64,000 bases of DNA from Lottia gigantea (GCF_000327385.1 NW_008707001.1:2656910-2720909); one strand, 5' to 3'. Positions 34,701-46,655 are shown, counted from the stretch's first letter. Numbers and translations: made by a program. The notes: generated by a model from the sequence alone, not told the origin.

Positions 34701-37700
34701 TTTACACTTCCTAATCCCTTTCAGACAATCGGTTTATCACCTTCGGTTTTTTCTTCCTCATTGTTTATCAAGATTAACCTAAAACTAAAAACAATAAAAA
34801 AATGTATATTAGTGCTCTCTTTCAAAGTTTTAACACTCCAAATTTATGGATTAATTTTTTTATGTTTAATCTTCTAAAAAGAGATCAAGATATTTCAGTT
34901 ATCAAGCTACAATTTAAGTTGTCTGTAACATGATTCAATAATACAATTCTACAGTTATCCTCCTACCCAGTTCTCCAACAGTTCCACTGGAATGGTTCTG
35001 TAAGGGAGAGCGGGGTTAGTCACGCCACATTTTAGAGCAACAGGCCTGTTACATGAAGTTTTAAAAAGAAAAGCCTTAGTTTATCTGATAATTATAATCT
35101 TTGCAAAAAATTGTTACCCACTGGTACTCCAAACTTTTCATTATGATAGAGACTATATGACCAAGTGTTATGTAGAAACTGTCTTGGTATCAGTACCAAT
35201 ATTCTGATGTAGTTGGTAACGACCAAAAAGAAAGAATTTTATTAAGGCCTGAAAGTGGGCCAAATGTTGAGAAGAGGACAAACAAACTTTGAAGAGTCTT
35301 TCAGGTTGTTACTCAAGTATGCCTACTCTTTATGAATTTGAATTTGAAAGTCTGTTTTCAACAGTTACTATACTCTAAAATGTTATATCATTTTAGATAG
35401 GAAATGTAAAGAATCTTTCGCCCCTACTCGCTGCCTCCCCTCCCCCCAACCCTCACTCTCCACATTATGATTAATAGAAACACCACTGTGGCTATGTCCA
35501 GTTTTGTTGTGTTTTAGTGGTTGATTGTAATGTTTGATATATCTACTGTCAATATGATTATAATGGTAATGATGATATACCTATTTAACATATTAAGTTA
35601 GATACACACCGCCTGAAGCTAGGACAAACCGCCTAAAGCTAGGACACAGACCAATCTTTATTCATAGTTCATGATAATTAACTTCAACTTTATTCCTTTG
35701 TTTTTTACTCATCAAGTATTTCAGTAATTTACTGACAACCCAATCGTAAAGTGATCAGAGTTGTAATGTTAATTTGTTTTGCCTGAAGCAAGATATGCTG
35801 TTTTTTTCATCTGTTTTTTTTTTTTTTTTAAGTATTTCATTAACCTTTAAATCACCTGTATATTTTTTTCTCTGGTAATTGATTTTTCAATTAAGCAAGT
35901 TAAAAAAGAGTGACAAAAGGTTGCCATTTGTCAAAAACAAATTACTTTTGATTTGATATTGGATTTTTCAACCTGGTTTTCCCCTGTCAGTTATGCAGGT
36001 AAGAGGGGCTGACAAGGAAAAAGCGTCTAGTCGTTCGGATGAGACAATAACCCAAGGCCCTGTGTGCTACAGGCTGTGCACGTTAAAGATCCCTCGACAG
36101 TTGGAAATCAAAAAAGAGCAGGTAAATGCTGCTGTCCTGGCAAAATTTCCCTCATGGCACCCTGCATGGCATTGCCCTTTTTCATTAGCCCACATGGTGC
36201 AGAAAAGTAGGATGTAAAACTCCATTCATTTCATTTCATTTTGATTTGATTTTATTCATTTAGTTAAGGTATAGTGTGGAAGTATGTTCGTTTAGGTTAA
36301 CACAACCCAGCAACTGATCAGGCTTCTACCAGATGCTGCCATTTCCTAGCTATCTTTGAAAATCATGTTGCTTTAAGACTCTACTAGCCAAATATCGACA
36401 TGAGCCCCCTGAATGGGAGTAAAGACAGTTACTATTTAAAATTCGCTCACTGGACAACTGCTCACCAAATATATGAGAAATAGTAAAATTGCTCACCACA
36501 AACTTACAATTGTCTGGTGAGCAACTGTCAGGTTAACATTTGTACACTTTCATATACTACCCTCAATGATATGATGCAAAGCAATTGATTTTGGAGGGTG
36601 GCCTATGAAAAAACAGTGTATAAACATATAGTAGCCTAATCAATGTGTTATGATATGATATATTATGATAATAAAACTTATCAGGTCCACCAGGTGTTAT
36701 TTACAAAGAGACAAGGTGTAAATTATCATGTTAATCATGTATATTGATAACATATATCAAAGTTTTACCTGATAATTATTGTTACTTATTGTCTTTTTAC
36801 TTTCCCTTTAGCCAAATTTGCTCGGTGAGTTAGACGATTGCTGGCTAACCTGAAGGATCAAGATAATACCTTTGGATTATCCACGTTTCCCCCTGTTAAT
36901 AATGCAGGTCTGAGGGAATGTCAGAGAAAAAGTGGATAGTTATTCAATTGGAACAATATATTGGGGTCCTGTGTTCTACAGGCTGTGTAGCCTAAATTAA
37001 AGATCTCTCAACAGTTCAAAATCTAAAAAAAAAAGTAAGCCGTCCAATCAAACTTTCCCTCATTGACACTGCATGATGCAGTAAAATAGGACGTAAAACT
37101 CAGTTTCATTTCATTTTTTAGACTTTGAGCGTCAAACTTGTGTTAGCTACCAGCTAAGTCAACTCTGTGAGTCCATACGGCTGATGAAGTTTGTTTGGTT
37201 CAATTCTTCAATCCTTTGCACCTGATCCAGGTGTTAAAAACATCAATAGACAAAACCATGTAATCTATTTGTTAAACATCTTAATTACAAGGTGATTATC
37301 TGCCTTGTCTAATTACTCTGACCTGAGAGTTGACATGTTAGATAACTCTAATGAATACTCTCAGGTGGTCAACATGGTTGTCGACACGTCTGTTGGGGTT
37401 TAAATATAATCTTTGATGTCCACTGTAGATTTTATTGCCATCTTTTTTTCTGACAAAGTTTATCTGATAATGACTTAACTTTGGCCAAAAGGCCTACAAA
37501 ACATTTAATAGAAGCTTAATATTTTCCAATGCATTTGGGAAAGCTGGAAGACCTCTGTGTCCCTGAGTTAGCTCTATTTGTAAAAGATGTATACTGTTCT
37601 CTTTTTGTGACCTTGGCCAGTGCTTCTCCAACACCCAATACCATGCTCTTATCTATCTTTGATTCAATTCAAGGTAGTACAGATTCAGAAAATTTCAAAC

Positions 37701-40700
37701 TTGATTTATATTAGCAGTGTCCTCCCATAGGTTAGACATCCCATGTAAGCTATGCTATACCTTACCCCCTAATTCAGTTAACAAGTCCTACTATCTGGTG
37801 ACATAGTAAAGATATATAAGGGAGTTGGTAGAGATAGTGTATATTTATACTAGAAGTTCAGACTAGGGTTAAAAGCATGTAAATGGAGAAAGATAAACCT
37901 TTACACGAGTCTATTATTAATGCATTATATTATACACTACTTGTGTTTGTTTTGGTTTGAGATATTAACTTTATAAGATAGGTTTGAAATGAAATAGAGT
38001 TTTACATCCTACTGTTCTATATTGTATATACATATATAAGGACTTTAAAATAGGAAAGTTTTATTAACTTTATAAGATAAAGTAGAATTGAATGGAGTTT
38101 TACTTCGTACTATCCTGTTATTGTATATACAGTACATGTATACCACTGAGGCCTTCAAATTAGGGAAATTCTGTTTGATACAGGTAAATTTGTGTTCAAG
38201 AGCGGTAAATTTGTGTTCAAAATGGGTTAATGCCTGTGAATAGTTTAGCAAACTAGTTTTGATGGTAAAAATAAATAACTTGAGGCTAAGATACCTACAG
38301 TTTGTTATAAATAAAAGATATTTTAAAATCTGATGTAATATCAAACAGTCCTAGAGGCCTCACATTTTTTTTAGAATATTTTAACAATTTATCAAAATAC
38401 TGCTTGGATATACCTTTTATTAATTAGGCAAAAACATATATAACATATTAAACTCATCATAATTTTGTGTTGTCAAGGTTAGGTTTTCAAGAATTTTTCA
38501 TGAAGAAAACTGTGTGTTCTCAATATTTTTAAAACTGAAATGAAATAAAAATGAAATGAACCCTCATCACCTTTAAAGTCTTATAATTTTTAATAAATGT
38601 TTGAATTTGATGTGTTGATATATCATTATTTATATGAATAGTTTTAAGATTTGAAAGACATTTAGAAGTGGAGAGTAGATATAACAAAAAACACAAGGGG
38701 TATATTATGGTATAACACACTTCTTTAATAACAAAGCACATAATGTGTCAACACAATTTACACGTGTCGTCATTACATGAAAAAAAAAAAAAATGAATAA
38801 TTTTAACTACATCAATCTTATCTAATTTGGTGTTTTCCTATTTTAATAATTTGGTGTTTTCCTATTTTAATAATTTGGTGTTTTCCTATTTTAATAATTT
38901 GGTGTTTTCCTATTTTAATAGTATTTTTTTTTTTTTAATTCTATATTTTTATGTGAACTTAACTTAACCTGTTAAGAACATTTTCGATTTTTTCAATTTA
39001 GATTTTCTTTGATGTCTGATATTAATTTAGATTTAAATTGTGAGTCTGTATTGTGAAATCTATTATGTGGTTAAATTACACCATCAAATTCAGGACTATT
39101 TTCACCTTAAAGAAGATTTGAGGGTAATATGAGTAGGTCTGTACAGACAAAGTCAAGTACATAACCTTGATCAGTTCAATGACATATTTAAAACACAAAT
39201 CATTGATGTAGGTCTGAGGGGTAACGTGGTAAAAGCAGCTAGTCATTCAGGTGAGATAAAAAAATTGAAGCTGTGTGCTTCAGATTGTGCATATTAAAGA
39301 TCTCTTGACAGCTGAATGTGATAATGACTGATGCTACTAGCAAAATTGACAAGGGATACTGAGCTATAAAGAACTGAGGTCAACCTTTTGTAATGTAGTG
39401 GGTAAAACTTAATAGCATATTTTGATCTTCCCATGATTGCTTCCTACTCTTGTGATACCAGTGACTCTGACCCTGGCCTGTTCATTCTAAACAAAAGTAC
39501 GTACATTAGCAACTGAACGACAGGCAAGGGAGCCAACCTTTTCTGACATAGGGGAAAAACTTATTCTTGGTAGACATTCCGTGGGTGCTTCTCCAACTTC
39601 TGGTTAAATGTGTTCACAATGTCAAGCTATTGCGAACTTCATCTGCATCATGGAATGAAGCAAGTTGATGGGATTGTATGCTAGAAAATACAGCCAATCA
39701 GAGCCCTCGACAGACAGACTATTAACATTATGGCTTATTGTTTACAGACTTTCGAGGCCTCTGATTGATTGTATTCACTAGCCTACAATCCAATCAAATC
39801 ACTCCATTATTAAACTTCAGTGACACAAGAAAGGTGGCCATTGCGGTCAAAGTATAAGATACAGTTCACAATAGCTTGACAGTGTGAAGATGGTCAGATT
39901 AAAGACGCACTAAGTGTCTGAGAGATCTCAAGAACTTATTTCCTCCCACTGATGGGATTTGTCTAGTTTAAATATGAATAGTTAAGGAAATGTTGAGTAA
40001 AAGTACAGTGAATATAAAGACTATAGTGGAGTGAAATGGGAGTTATAGTAATATAAGAATGACAAGAGTCAATATAGACACAAGATCTAGTATTTGTTAA
40101 TTGAAGCAGGTTTATCAACAAAGACCGTACAACCAAACAATCTCTCTCTTATTGTTACTCTTACTTTAAGATTGAAATGGTCGTGTAATTGTTTACTTTA
40201 CCAGCTGATTAAGCTCAATTTAAACCATTCGTATTACTTGAAATGAAACAGGGTTTTACATCTTAAGTTTCTGCACCTGTATAGGCTAATGAGGATGGGC
40301 ACTTCCATGTAGTTTGTATAAGATTTTGCCAGGACAGCAGCATTATAGCCTACTCTTTTTCAATTTCCAACTGTCAAGGAATCTTTAACTGAGAGAGCCT
40401 GTAGCACAAATGGCTTCAGTTTATTGTTCTGTCTGAATAATTAAATGCTTATGACATGTGAGCCCCTCCAACCAGCATCACTGATAGGAGATTTATTTAA
40501 CAGTTTGACTGTTCAGCTAATGTTAACCGTTTAATTCTTGGCAAATTTCCCTCATTGCACACTGCAAGGCATTAACTATCTTAATTCGACTAATCAGTCA
40601 AAAGTAGAAATACAAACCTTCGTTTCTCTTGATTTGATTTCTTGTTGCATTTCATGTATGCAACCAGGTAACAATAATGCAGTGAAGTTTTCCCAAAAAT

Positions 40701-43700
40701 ATCTGACAAACTTTTGAAATTGATAATTTTCTATTTCCAGGGGCAGCAGAAGGAGGTAAAAGTACCCTGGTGAAACAGATGAAAATAATTCACAATGATG
40801 GCTTCTCAAAACACGAGTTACGCTCATTTAAGGTAAAGCTTAATTTTAATCGGAAGAAAAATGCATGGAATCATTTGTTCAATGGAGGATGGAGTTTCGT
40901 CTAGATCTGGAACTAACTGGCTTGTTTTGAGGAGATGTGGAAACCTAGGGCATCATGGTTTGAGCACTAGGACTACTGGGACTTAAATTCTTCAAAACTT
41001 AACTCATGATGATTTTAGTGTTCCAGTCACCTGATTGGTCAATCACTTAAATTAGTTTTAAATTTAGTTAGTGTATTTCTTAAAATGTGGATTTTATTTA
41101 AGTAAAGTTTTGGCTACCAACTTCTGTCAGATGATATTCAGCCAAATTACTCAGTCAGTAATGTTATTGTAGAAATCAGGTCAAAACTAGTCAATATTTT
41201 ATCAATGAGCTTCACAAAAAATGACCAAAAAAAAGAAAATCAGCAGGGAGTTCTTTAGACATCCTTCACATATTGACGGAGAGAGTTGGACATTAAATAT
41301 TGTTCACTTGAATTACCTCTATATGAATAATACCCTTGTAATTTCTACGGCCCTCTATAGAATAGTTTAGATCAATGAAAGGTGTCCCTAGCGGGCTGAA
41401 GCCATTTATGTTAAACTTATCATTTGACTGAGTTTAGTGTTTGTTGGCTTTGGCTATCTTCAATAAAGAAATCATTTGATAAAGATCTGTAATTACATGG
41501 TCAACTGAACCTCCTTATTATGGGAGGCTCAAGTGAACAGTCCACTAAGTTTGAGAAGAATTGGATTTTCAAATTTCGCTCATGTTAATTAAGAGGGATG
41601 TCCATGGAATTCTTTGACCTTAGTTCCCTTTACTTAACCATCTATCTGTTTTGCTCTTAAACTTTTCTTTCAGACGGAGTCTTATTTCAGCTGTCTGTAT
41701 CTTTTGTAAAAATGAAGTTTGACTTTGGAATAGTCTACATTCTAACACTCGTGTTTTAGGATGAAACTGAATTGGCCTTAAGTTGTATTTTTAGTCTTAG
41801 CTGATAGATTTCAATTTTAGCTGTCTGACATTAGATAAGTCTACAATTTAAACATGTTATTTCATTCCAGACAGCAGTTTTAGACAATCTTGTCAGTTCA
41901 ATGAAGTTTGTTTTAGCAGGAATGGGCATGCTACGTGTGAATTTAGAAAACCCTAAAAATAAGGTAAGAGTATAGAATTATATCATAAACTATCAATCAA
42001 ATTTAAAATGAAAATCAGAAACATTGAATCATTTCACTTTGTAGATTATCAAGAGCGTATATCATTCTGTGTTTTGGATAAGAAGCTAAATACTATGGAT
42101 ATGCTGTTCGAATAAATCATCATTCTCCATTCTAGTCAGCCTCATTGTAAATTAGAACGCTTCAGTCTTCAACTCTTGGTATCCTTCAGAGTGTACAGTG
42201 CTATGTCATTGAGTTCACTTTTACCCCTTTTGCTGAACATTTTTTTTTAAATTCCATTTTTTCAGTTGTATGCCCAGAAGATATTGTCCTGTATGTGTTG
42301 CTATGATAAAGAATTCCATGCCATGTTACCAGAGATATACGAAGCTTTGAAATCGCTATGGAAAGATCGAGGAATCCGATTGGCTGTTTCTAGAGGATAC
42401 GAGTTTGAACTGAATGATTCTGCAATATAGTAAGTTTTAATTCTGTGACAGTAAAAATGTTATGGATTTGAAACAGATTCAGAAACCTTTTTTAATGCAA
42501 TGTATCAGCCAATAGGCTACCAAGTTAGGCTGATACAGCAGATTTCGAAGAAGAGGACTATCGAAATAAAAATGAACCTTTCTGTTATTTATTCTTGGTA
42601 TATCAATGCACATTTCACATATGAGCATAGCTGGCCAACTCATGGACTACATGCAAAAGCGGTAGAAATCCGTCAACATCGATAGATTACACATTTATGG
42701 CATTGTATTCATGAATGTTTTTTATTTCCAGCTATTTTGAGAACATGGATAGGATCTGTAGTATAAAGTTTCAGCCATCTTGTACAGATGTTTTACGAGC
42801 ACGAGTGAGGACAACTGGTGTTATAGAAACTTGTTTTAAAATTGACGGTGGAGTTATCAGGTAGGTTTTATGTTATATTATTTCTTCATACCATCTATTC
42901 TTACTACAGGAATCACTTCAGGGATGTTATTCTTATATAATCTAGATTTTAAGAAATACAGTTATCTTATTGGATGATAAAACTAATGCCCCTCTTACAC
43001 CATAGATATTAACAATTCACTTGATTTTAAATTTAAGTATTATTTGATGAATTAAGTCTATCTTGGTTTGATTCAATTTCTATTAATTCTACCCAAAAAT
43101 CAAGTTGACTGCTTATTTTTGTTTTTGATTTGTACGGTATACAAAGTATTTTGAATTTCATAGGATGTTTGATGTTGGAGGTCAAAGGTCAGAAAGAAGA
43201 AAATGGATCCAATGTTTTGATGATGTTCGATGTATTTTATTCGTAGCAGCTTTAAGTTGTTATGATTTAACTTTGTTTGAAGACCCTAGTGTGGTGAGTT
43301 ATATCCCTTTGGTAATTGGTGATTTTGTCACATTTTGGACAGGTCATGTAGGCACCAAGAAACTTTTTGAATTTCATTGGGCGCCTATGTTCCAATACGA
43401 TCTCCTATTTTGTCTAGCTTTGCTTACTTTGTAACCTTGACAATATCACGTAGCTTAAAATAAATAGTTTGGTCATCCCTTTTAATTGTGTTTTAAATGA
43501 TAACACAAAGCATTATTGTTTTATTATCCATTACAGAATCGACTTGTAGAGAGCCTGAAATTATTTCGTGGTATTGCTAATAATAGATTCTTTAATAATA
43601 CAGCAACGGTAAGTTTACAGTAGTCTACTTTTACTTTTACTATTTTAAAATAACTCGTTATATTTTTTTACATGTAAACGTAGTTATCTTAGTAAATCTT

Positions 43701-45704
43701 CAACTTCCCTCCCGATGATAAATTCTATGACGTTGCATAAATATATTTTGGTGAGCGTTTTGAAGAGAATCTTAGAAATACCTCTTCATCACCTGTAAAC
43801 TTTTCTTTTCTATTTTCTTTATTTGAAAAAAAAATTGACTGCCTGTGATTTTTCTCTGAAAGACAATATTTTCTTTCTAATTTGAATTAACAGTTTTGGC
43901 ACTGCCTTAAAAGTGCACAAACCTGCATATATAGTTCTCATATTAATTTGTCTTCATAACTAGAAGGTCTAATATTGTATTATTTAACTCTTTAAACACT
44001 TCAAAATAAGATTTTGCTCTAGTATGATATTGATCTGTAAATACAACTAGACTGGCTATTGTTTGACTGATTGGAAAATCATGTGATATTACTGAAGCAG
44101 AAGTTACATTCTACAGTTCAATGAACAAAACGCATAACATTGATACTATTTCTGTGGTTAAAGTAATTGTATAATGTCTTGTATAGGAATTTCAAAACAG
44201 AACATTGAAGAACAGAAATTTGTTGTTGCTCAGATGTGATTTTTAGCTCTTAATTTTAATTTTATGTGATCTTGAGCTCTGAATTTTAATCTTATGTGAT
44301 CTTGAGCTCTAAATTTTAATTTTATGTGATCTTGAGCTCTAAATTTTAATTTTATGTGATCTTGAGCTCTAAATTTTAATGTTATGTGATCTTGAGCTCT
44401 AAATTTTAATGTTATGTGATCTTGAGCTCTAAATTTTAATGTTATGTGATTTTGAGCTCTAAATTTTAATGTTATGTGATCTTGAGCTCTAAATTTTAAT
44501 GTTATGTGATCTTGAGCTCTAAATTTTAATGTTATGTGATCTTGAGCTCTAAATTTTAATGTTATGTGATCTTGAGCTCTAAATTTTAATGTTATGTGAT
44601 CTTGAGCTCTAAATTTTAATGTTATGTGATCTTGAGCTCTAAATTTTAATGTTATGTGATCTTGAGCTCTAAATTTTAATGTTATAATGCTCTATATACT
44701 GTATATTTGCGTGTATAATGCACAGTTTTTTACTCTTAAAAAGGCTTTAACTGCATTATACATGCTTGTGTATTATTTTCGGAAATATACCATAGAATAA
44801 TAAGGCATTGCATATTAAGGACAAAGATTCAGCTATATTTTTGTTTAATAATATTTAATTTTGTTCTTTTCAATAACCTAAATATTTTTTTCAGATTTTA
44901 TTTTTGAATAAGTTAGATTTATTTCAAGATAAGATTCGTCATTCTGGTCGACATCTCCGCTATTATTTCCCAGATTTTTCTGGTAAGATTTTCATATTAT
45001 TTTTTCATGATTTAGTCTTTAGTGTGTGAAAAAATTCTACAAATTTTGAGGTTTTGTACCAGAACAGAGAGTAAGGTGATTCTCCCTGAAGCTAAAGCTC
45101 AACAGGGTTAGAAAGAAGAGGTTTGATTCAATCTCAAGGAAGACTGAGATAATAACTTCAGATCTTTATCCTGGTTTCCTTCTGTGAGTGATGATATGGA
45201 TAAAGTTTCATAGGATGGGGCCAAAAAGACAAGATTCTGTGTGCTACAAACTGTACATCTTAAAGGAGATTTTCTATTTATGTTTATCAGGAACACTGAT
45301 AGCATCAATTTGCACCATTCCAATTTTCAGTCAGATGTCTGTGGATGTCCAGCAATTCTGAAACCAATTGTTTGATGACGTCGCTTAGGGTTTTGCGTTA
45401 GTGACGTTATCAAACACTTTGTTTTATAGTCAGATTAGTTATTTCAAAATATTCCTCCAAATTTTTATTAATTTGGACTTAAATGTTACCATGACTGATT
45501 TGTTTTATTCCAGGTCCTGACTATGATGTAGACTCAGCAGCCCGATATATTCAACATTTATTCACCATGCAATGTAACAATCCCTCCAAAGTCATTTACC
45601 CTCATTTTACCACGGCAACCGATACCAGTAATATACAAGTCGTGTTTCAAGTTGTCATGGATTCTGTGTTACGTGAAAATATCAAGGCGGTGTCTATTTT
45701 ATAG
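28704..45704 (+). CDS. G protein alpha subunit, Gv-like class
   Basis: Heterotrimeric G protein alpha subunit, a membrane-attached GTPase relaying receptor signals. Nine exons join to 360 aa: 28704-28827, 40741-40832, 41871-41963, 42266-42429, 42732-42860, 43164-43293, 43537-43608, 44895-44982, 45514-45704. MGLCFS at the start fits N-myristoylation at Gly2 and palmitoylation at Cys4. The P-loop is GAAEGGKST (42-50). The switch I Arg is R182 in [10 protein letters not shown]. Switch II is [12 protein letters not shown] with Q208. NKLD is at 273-276, TTAT at 330-333. The C-terminus AVSIL lacks the pertussis-toxin cysteine of Gi. [44 protein letters not shown] and [19 protein letters not shown] match the Gv class (fish gnav1) as I remember it better than Gi, Gq, Gs or G12. 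The start was chosen because only it gives the lipidation motif in frame. Confidence 0.88.
29094..29228. mobile_element. hAT-like MITE, 135 bp
   Basis: Terminal inverted repeats CAGTGGAGGAGCC... and ...GGCTCCGCCACTG (CAGTGGCGGAGCC on the other strand) are the CAGTGGCG type seen in hAT elements. Flanking 8-bp target duplications are CAAAAGAG (29086-29093) and CAATAGAG (29229-29236), with one mismatch. It is non-autonomous, with no coding capacity. Confidence 0.85.
29771..29905. mobile_element. hAT-like MITE, 135 bp, second copy
   Basis: It starts CAGTGGTGTATTCAG and ends CTCGCTATGCCACTG, so the outer CAGTGG termini are inverted and the inner bases diverged. The flanking 8-bp duplications are TCCTCTTT (29763-29770) and TCTTCTTT (29906-29913), one mismatch. 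Same length as the element at 29.1 kb. Confidence 0.75.
31456..31783. repeat. 15-bp minisatellite, about 22 copies
   Basis: The unit is GTGGTTGTATCAGAG with few variants (GTTG, TCCGAG, TTAGAG). Because 15 is a multiple of three, three frames stay open for about 100 codons, but the peptides are pure repeat ([15 protein letters not shown]-like) and not genes. Regular GGG runs give weak G-quadruplex potential. Confidence 0.97.
32979..33078. repeat. 32-bp tandem repeat, three copies
   Basis: The unit is CATCACCAAATCATCTGTTA followed by AACAGCTGATCT. The copies differ at one base, and each carries a CAGCTG E-box. Confidence 0.9.
35973..36245 (+). repeat. Dispersed SINE-like element (family A), best-preserved copy
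   Basis: It runs from GGTTTTCCCCTGTCAGTTAT through GTCTAGTCGTTCGGATGAGA, CCCTGTGTGCTACAGGCTGT, GCACGTTAAAGATCCCTCGA, CAGTTGGAAATC, TGCTGTCCTGGCAAAATTTC, TTTTTCATTAGCCCACATGG and GTAGGATGTAAAACTCCATT, ending in a CATTT-repeat tail. About 270 bp. The short simple tail and lack of coding sequence suggest a SINE, though I see no clean tRNA head. Confidence 0.8.
36881..37118 (+). repeat. Dispersed SINE-like element (family A)
   Basis: It shares TTTCCCCCTGTTAATAATGC, AGGTCTGAGGGAATGTCAGA, CTACAGGCTGTGTAGC, TTAAAGATCTCTCAACAGTT, CAAACTTTCCCTCATTG and AGGACGTAAAACTC with the copy at 35.97 kb, and ends in TTTCATTTCATTT. Confidence 0.75.
38822..38922. repeat. 24-bp tandem repeat, four copies
   Basis: The unit is TTGGTGTTTTCCTATTTTAA plus TAAT. 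The copies are identical, so the array is recent. A T-run follows it. Confidence 0.95.
39205..39370 (+). repeat. Dispersed SINE-like element (family A), diverged copy
   Basis: Landmarks GTAGGTCTGAGGGGTAAC, AGCTAGTCATTCAGGTGAGA, GCTGTGTGCTTCAGATTGTG, TTAAAGATCTCTTGACAGCT and CTAGCAAAATT appear in family order. The tail is lost. Confidence 0.65.
39612..39893. mobile_element. Foldback MITE with long terminal inverted repeats, copy 1
   Basis: The left end CACAATGTCAAGCTATTGCG and the reverse complement of the right end, CACACTGTCAAGCTATTGTG, are inverted repeats that continue inward with mismatches. The core contains ACATTATGGCTTATTGT, shared with the copy at 46.35 kb. No coding sequence. The superfamily is not clear, and no confident target duplication was seen. 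Confidence 0.75.
40200..40231 (+). repeat. Orphan monomer of the 48.8-kb satellite
   Basis: TTACCAGCTGATTAAGCTCA plus ATTTAAACCATT matches the 30-bp unit of the array at 48.77-49.01 kb at most positions. Only one unit is present here. Confidence 0.6.
40238..40450 (-). repeat. Dispersed SINE-like element (family A), reverse copy
   Basis: Starting from the tail, the plus strand reads GAAATGAAACAGGGTTTTAC, AGGCTAATGAGGATGGGCA, TTTTGCCAGGACAGCAGCAT, AACTGTCAAGGAATCTTTAA and GAGCCTGTAGCACAAATGGC, the inverse of family A. A separate fragment in the plus direction (CTCATTGCACACTGCAAGGC) lies at about 40535-40575. Confidence 0.75.
44234..44684. repeat. 30-bp minisatellite, about 15 copies, G-alpha intron 7
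   Basis: The unit is CTTGAGCTCTAAATTTTAAT plus GTTATGTGAT. Early copies carry TTTTATGTGAT, while later ones are homogenised to GTTATGTGAT, showing directional spread of a variant. Each unit has a GAGCTC palindrome. Confidence 0.97.
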
Positions 45705-46348
45705 CGGAAGATTACATTGTTATCTATCAATATCATGTGGAGTCAGTCAGGGTCCAGTGGAGCAGAGACATTTACGCACATTCGGGAACGATCATATGAT
45801 GTGATAGCGAATATAATACAAATATATATCCATAGCATCCCTACTGACCCTGCTGCAAATCTTTAAAAATCTGTTACCGTAAATAATACGTACCATGTCC
45901 AGATGAAAACATCAAGAAGTTGGGGTGAGACAGAACGTAATATTAATGTGTATTAAGAAAAACATAAAGACAAAAATTTTGAGATGCTTTTAAGAAGCAA
46001 GGAACACATTTAAGGTTGGGTTGGATAATTTTTAAATTTTATTTGAATTTATGTGGACTGCACCTGTTAATGATTTGAATCATGCCTGGATGTGAAAAAT
46101 ATTTCCACATTAAACAATTTCACAAATAGAATTTTTTGAACACCAGTGAAAGCTCACGCCATCATAAAATCATGTGATATATACTCAAGTGGTATGTAAC
46201 GAGGACCATTATCAAAGTACATCAAACAAGTTGATTTCATCTGCTTTAAAAGCTTTTACATCTAATACCATGCTGCCATATATGACCTGTATTTTTATAG
46301 TTTGCAAGTGTGTGAATGACGTTTTGAGCTTTGAGAGTCTGTAGGGTA

Positions 46349-46655
46349 TCATCTTTGCAATATCAAGCTATTACAAACTTCCTCTTATACCTTGACTGCA
46401 ATAGCCACCTTTCTTGAATCACAGAATGCAGCATTGATTTTATTGTACAATAGCAAGTACCGCCAATCATAGCCCTATTAACATTATGGCTTATTGTCTA
46501 CAGACTTTCTGTTGATCACTGTGATTGGCTGTATTTGTTTTTGTACAATCCAACCAAATCTCACCATATACAGATTTGTACATGATACAAGAATAGTGGC
46601 TATTGCAGTTAAGGTATTAGACGGAGTTAGTAATAGCTGACATTGTGAAGATTGA
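46349..46655. mobile_element. Foldback MITE with long terminal inverted repeats, copy 2
   Basis: The left arm (TTGCAATATCAAGCTATTAC ... GACTGCAATAGCCACCTTTC) matches the reverse complement of the right arm (CACAATGTCAGCTATTACTA ... AACTGCAATAGCCACTATTC) over about 60 bp. The core shares ACATTATGGCTTATTGTCTA with the copy at 39.6 kb. No coding sequence. Confidence 0.8.

Larger units (their letters stand above)
28828..40740 (+). other. First intron of the G-alpha gene (about 11.9 kb)
   Basis: No exon or nested gene was recognised. It contains two hAT-like MITEs (29.1 and 29.8 kb), a 15-bp minisatellite (31.5 kb), a 32-bp triplicate (33.0 kb), several family A elements (36.1, 37.0, 39.3, 40.3 kb), a 24-bp array (38.8 kb), a foldback element (39.6-39.9 kb) and an orphan monomer of the 48.8-kb satellite (40.2 kb). 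The remainder is unremarkable AT-rich DNA. Confidence 0.7.
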
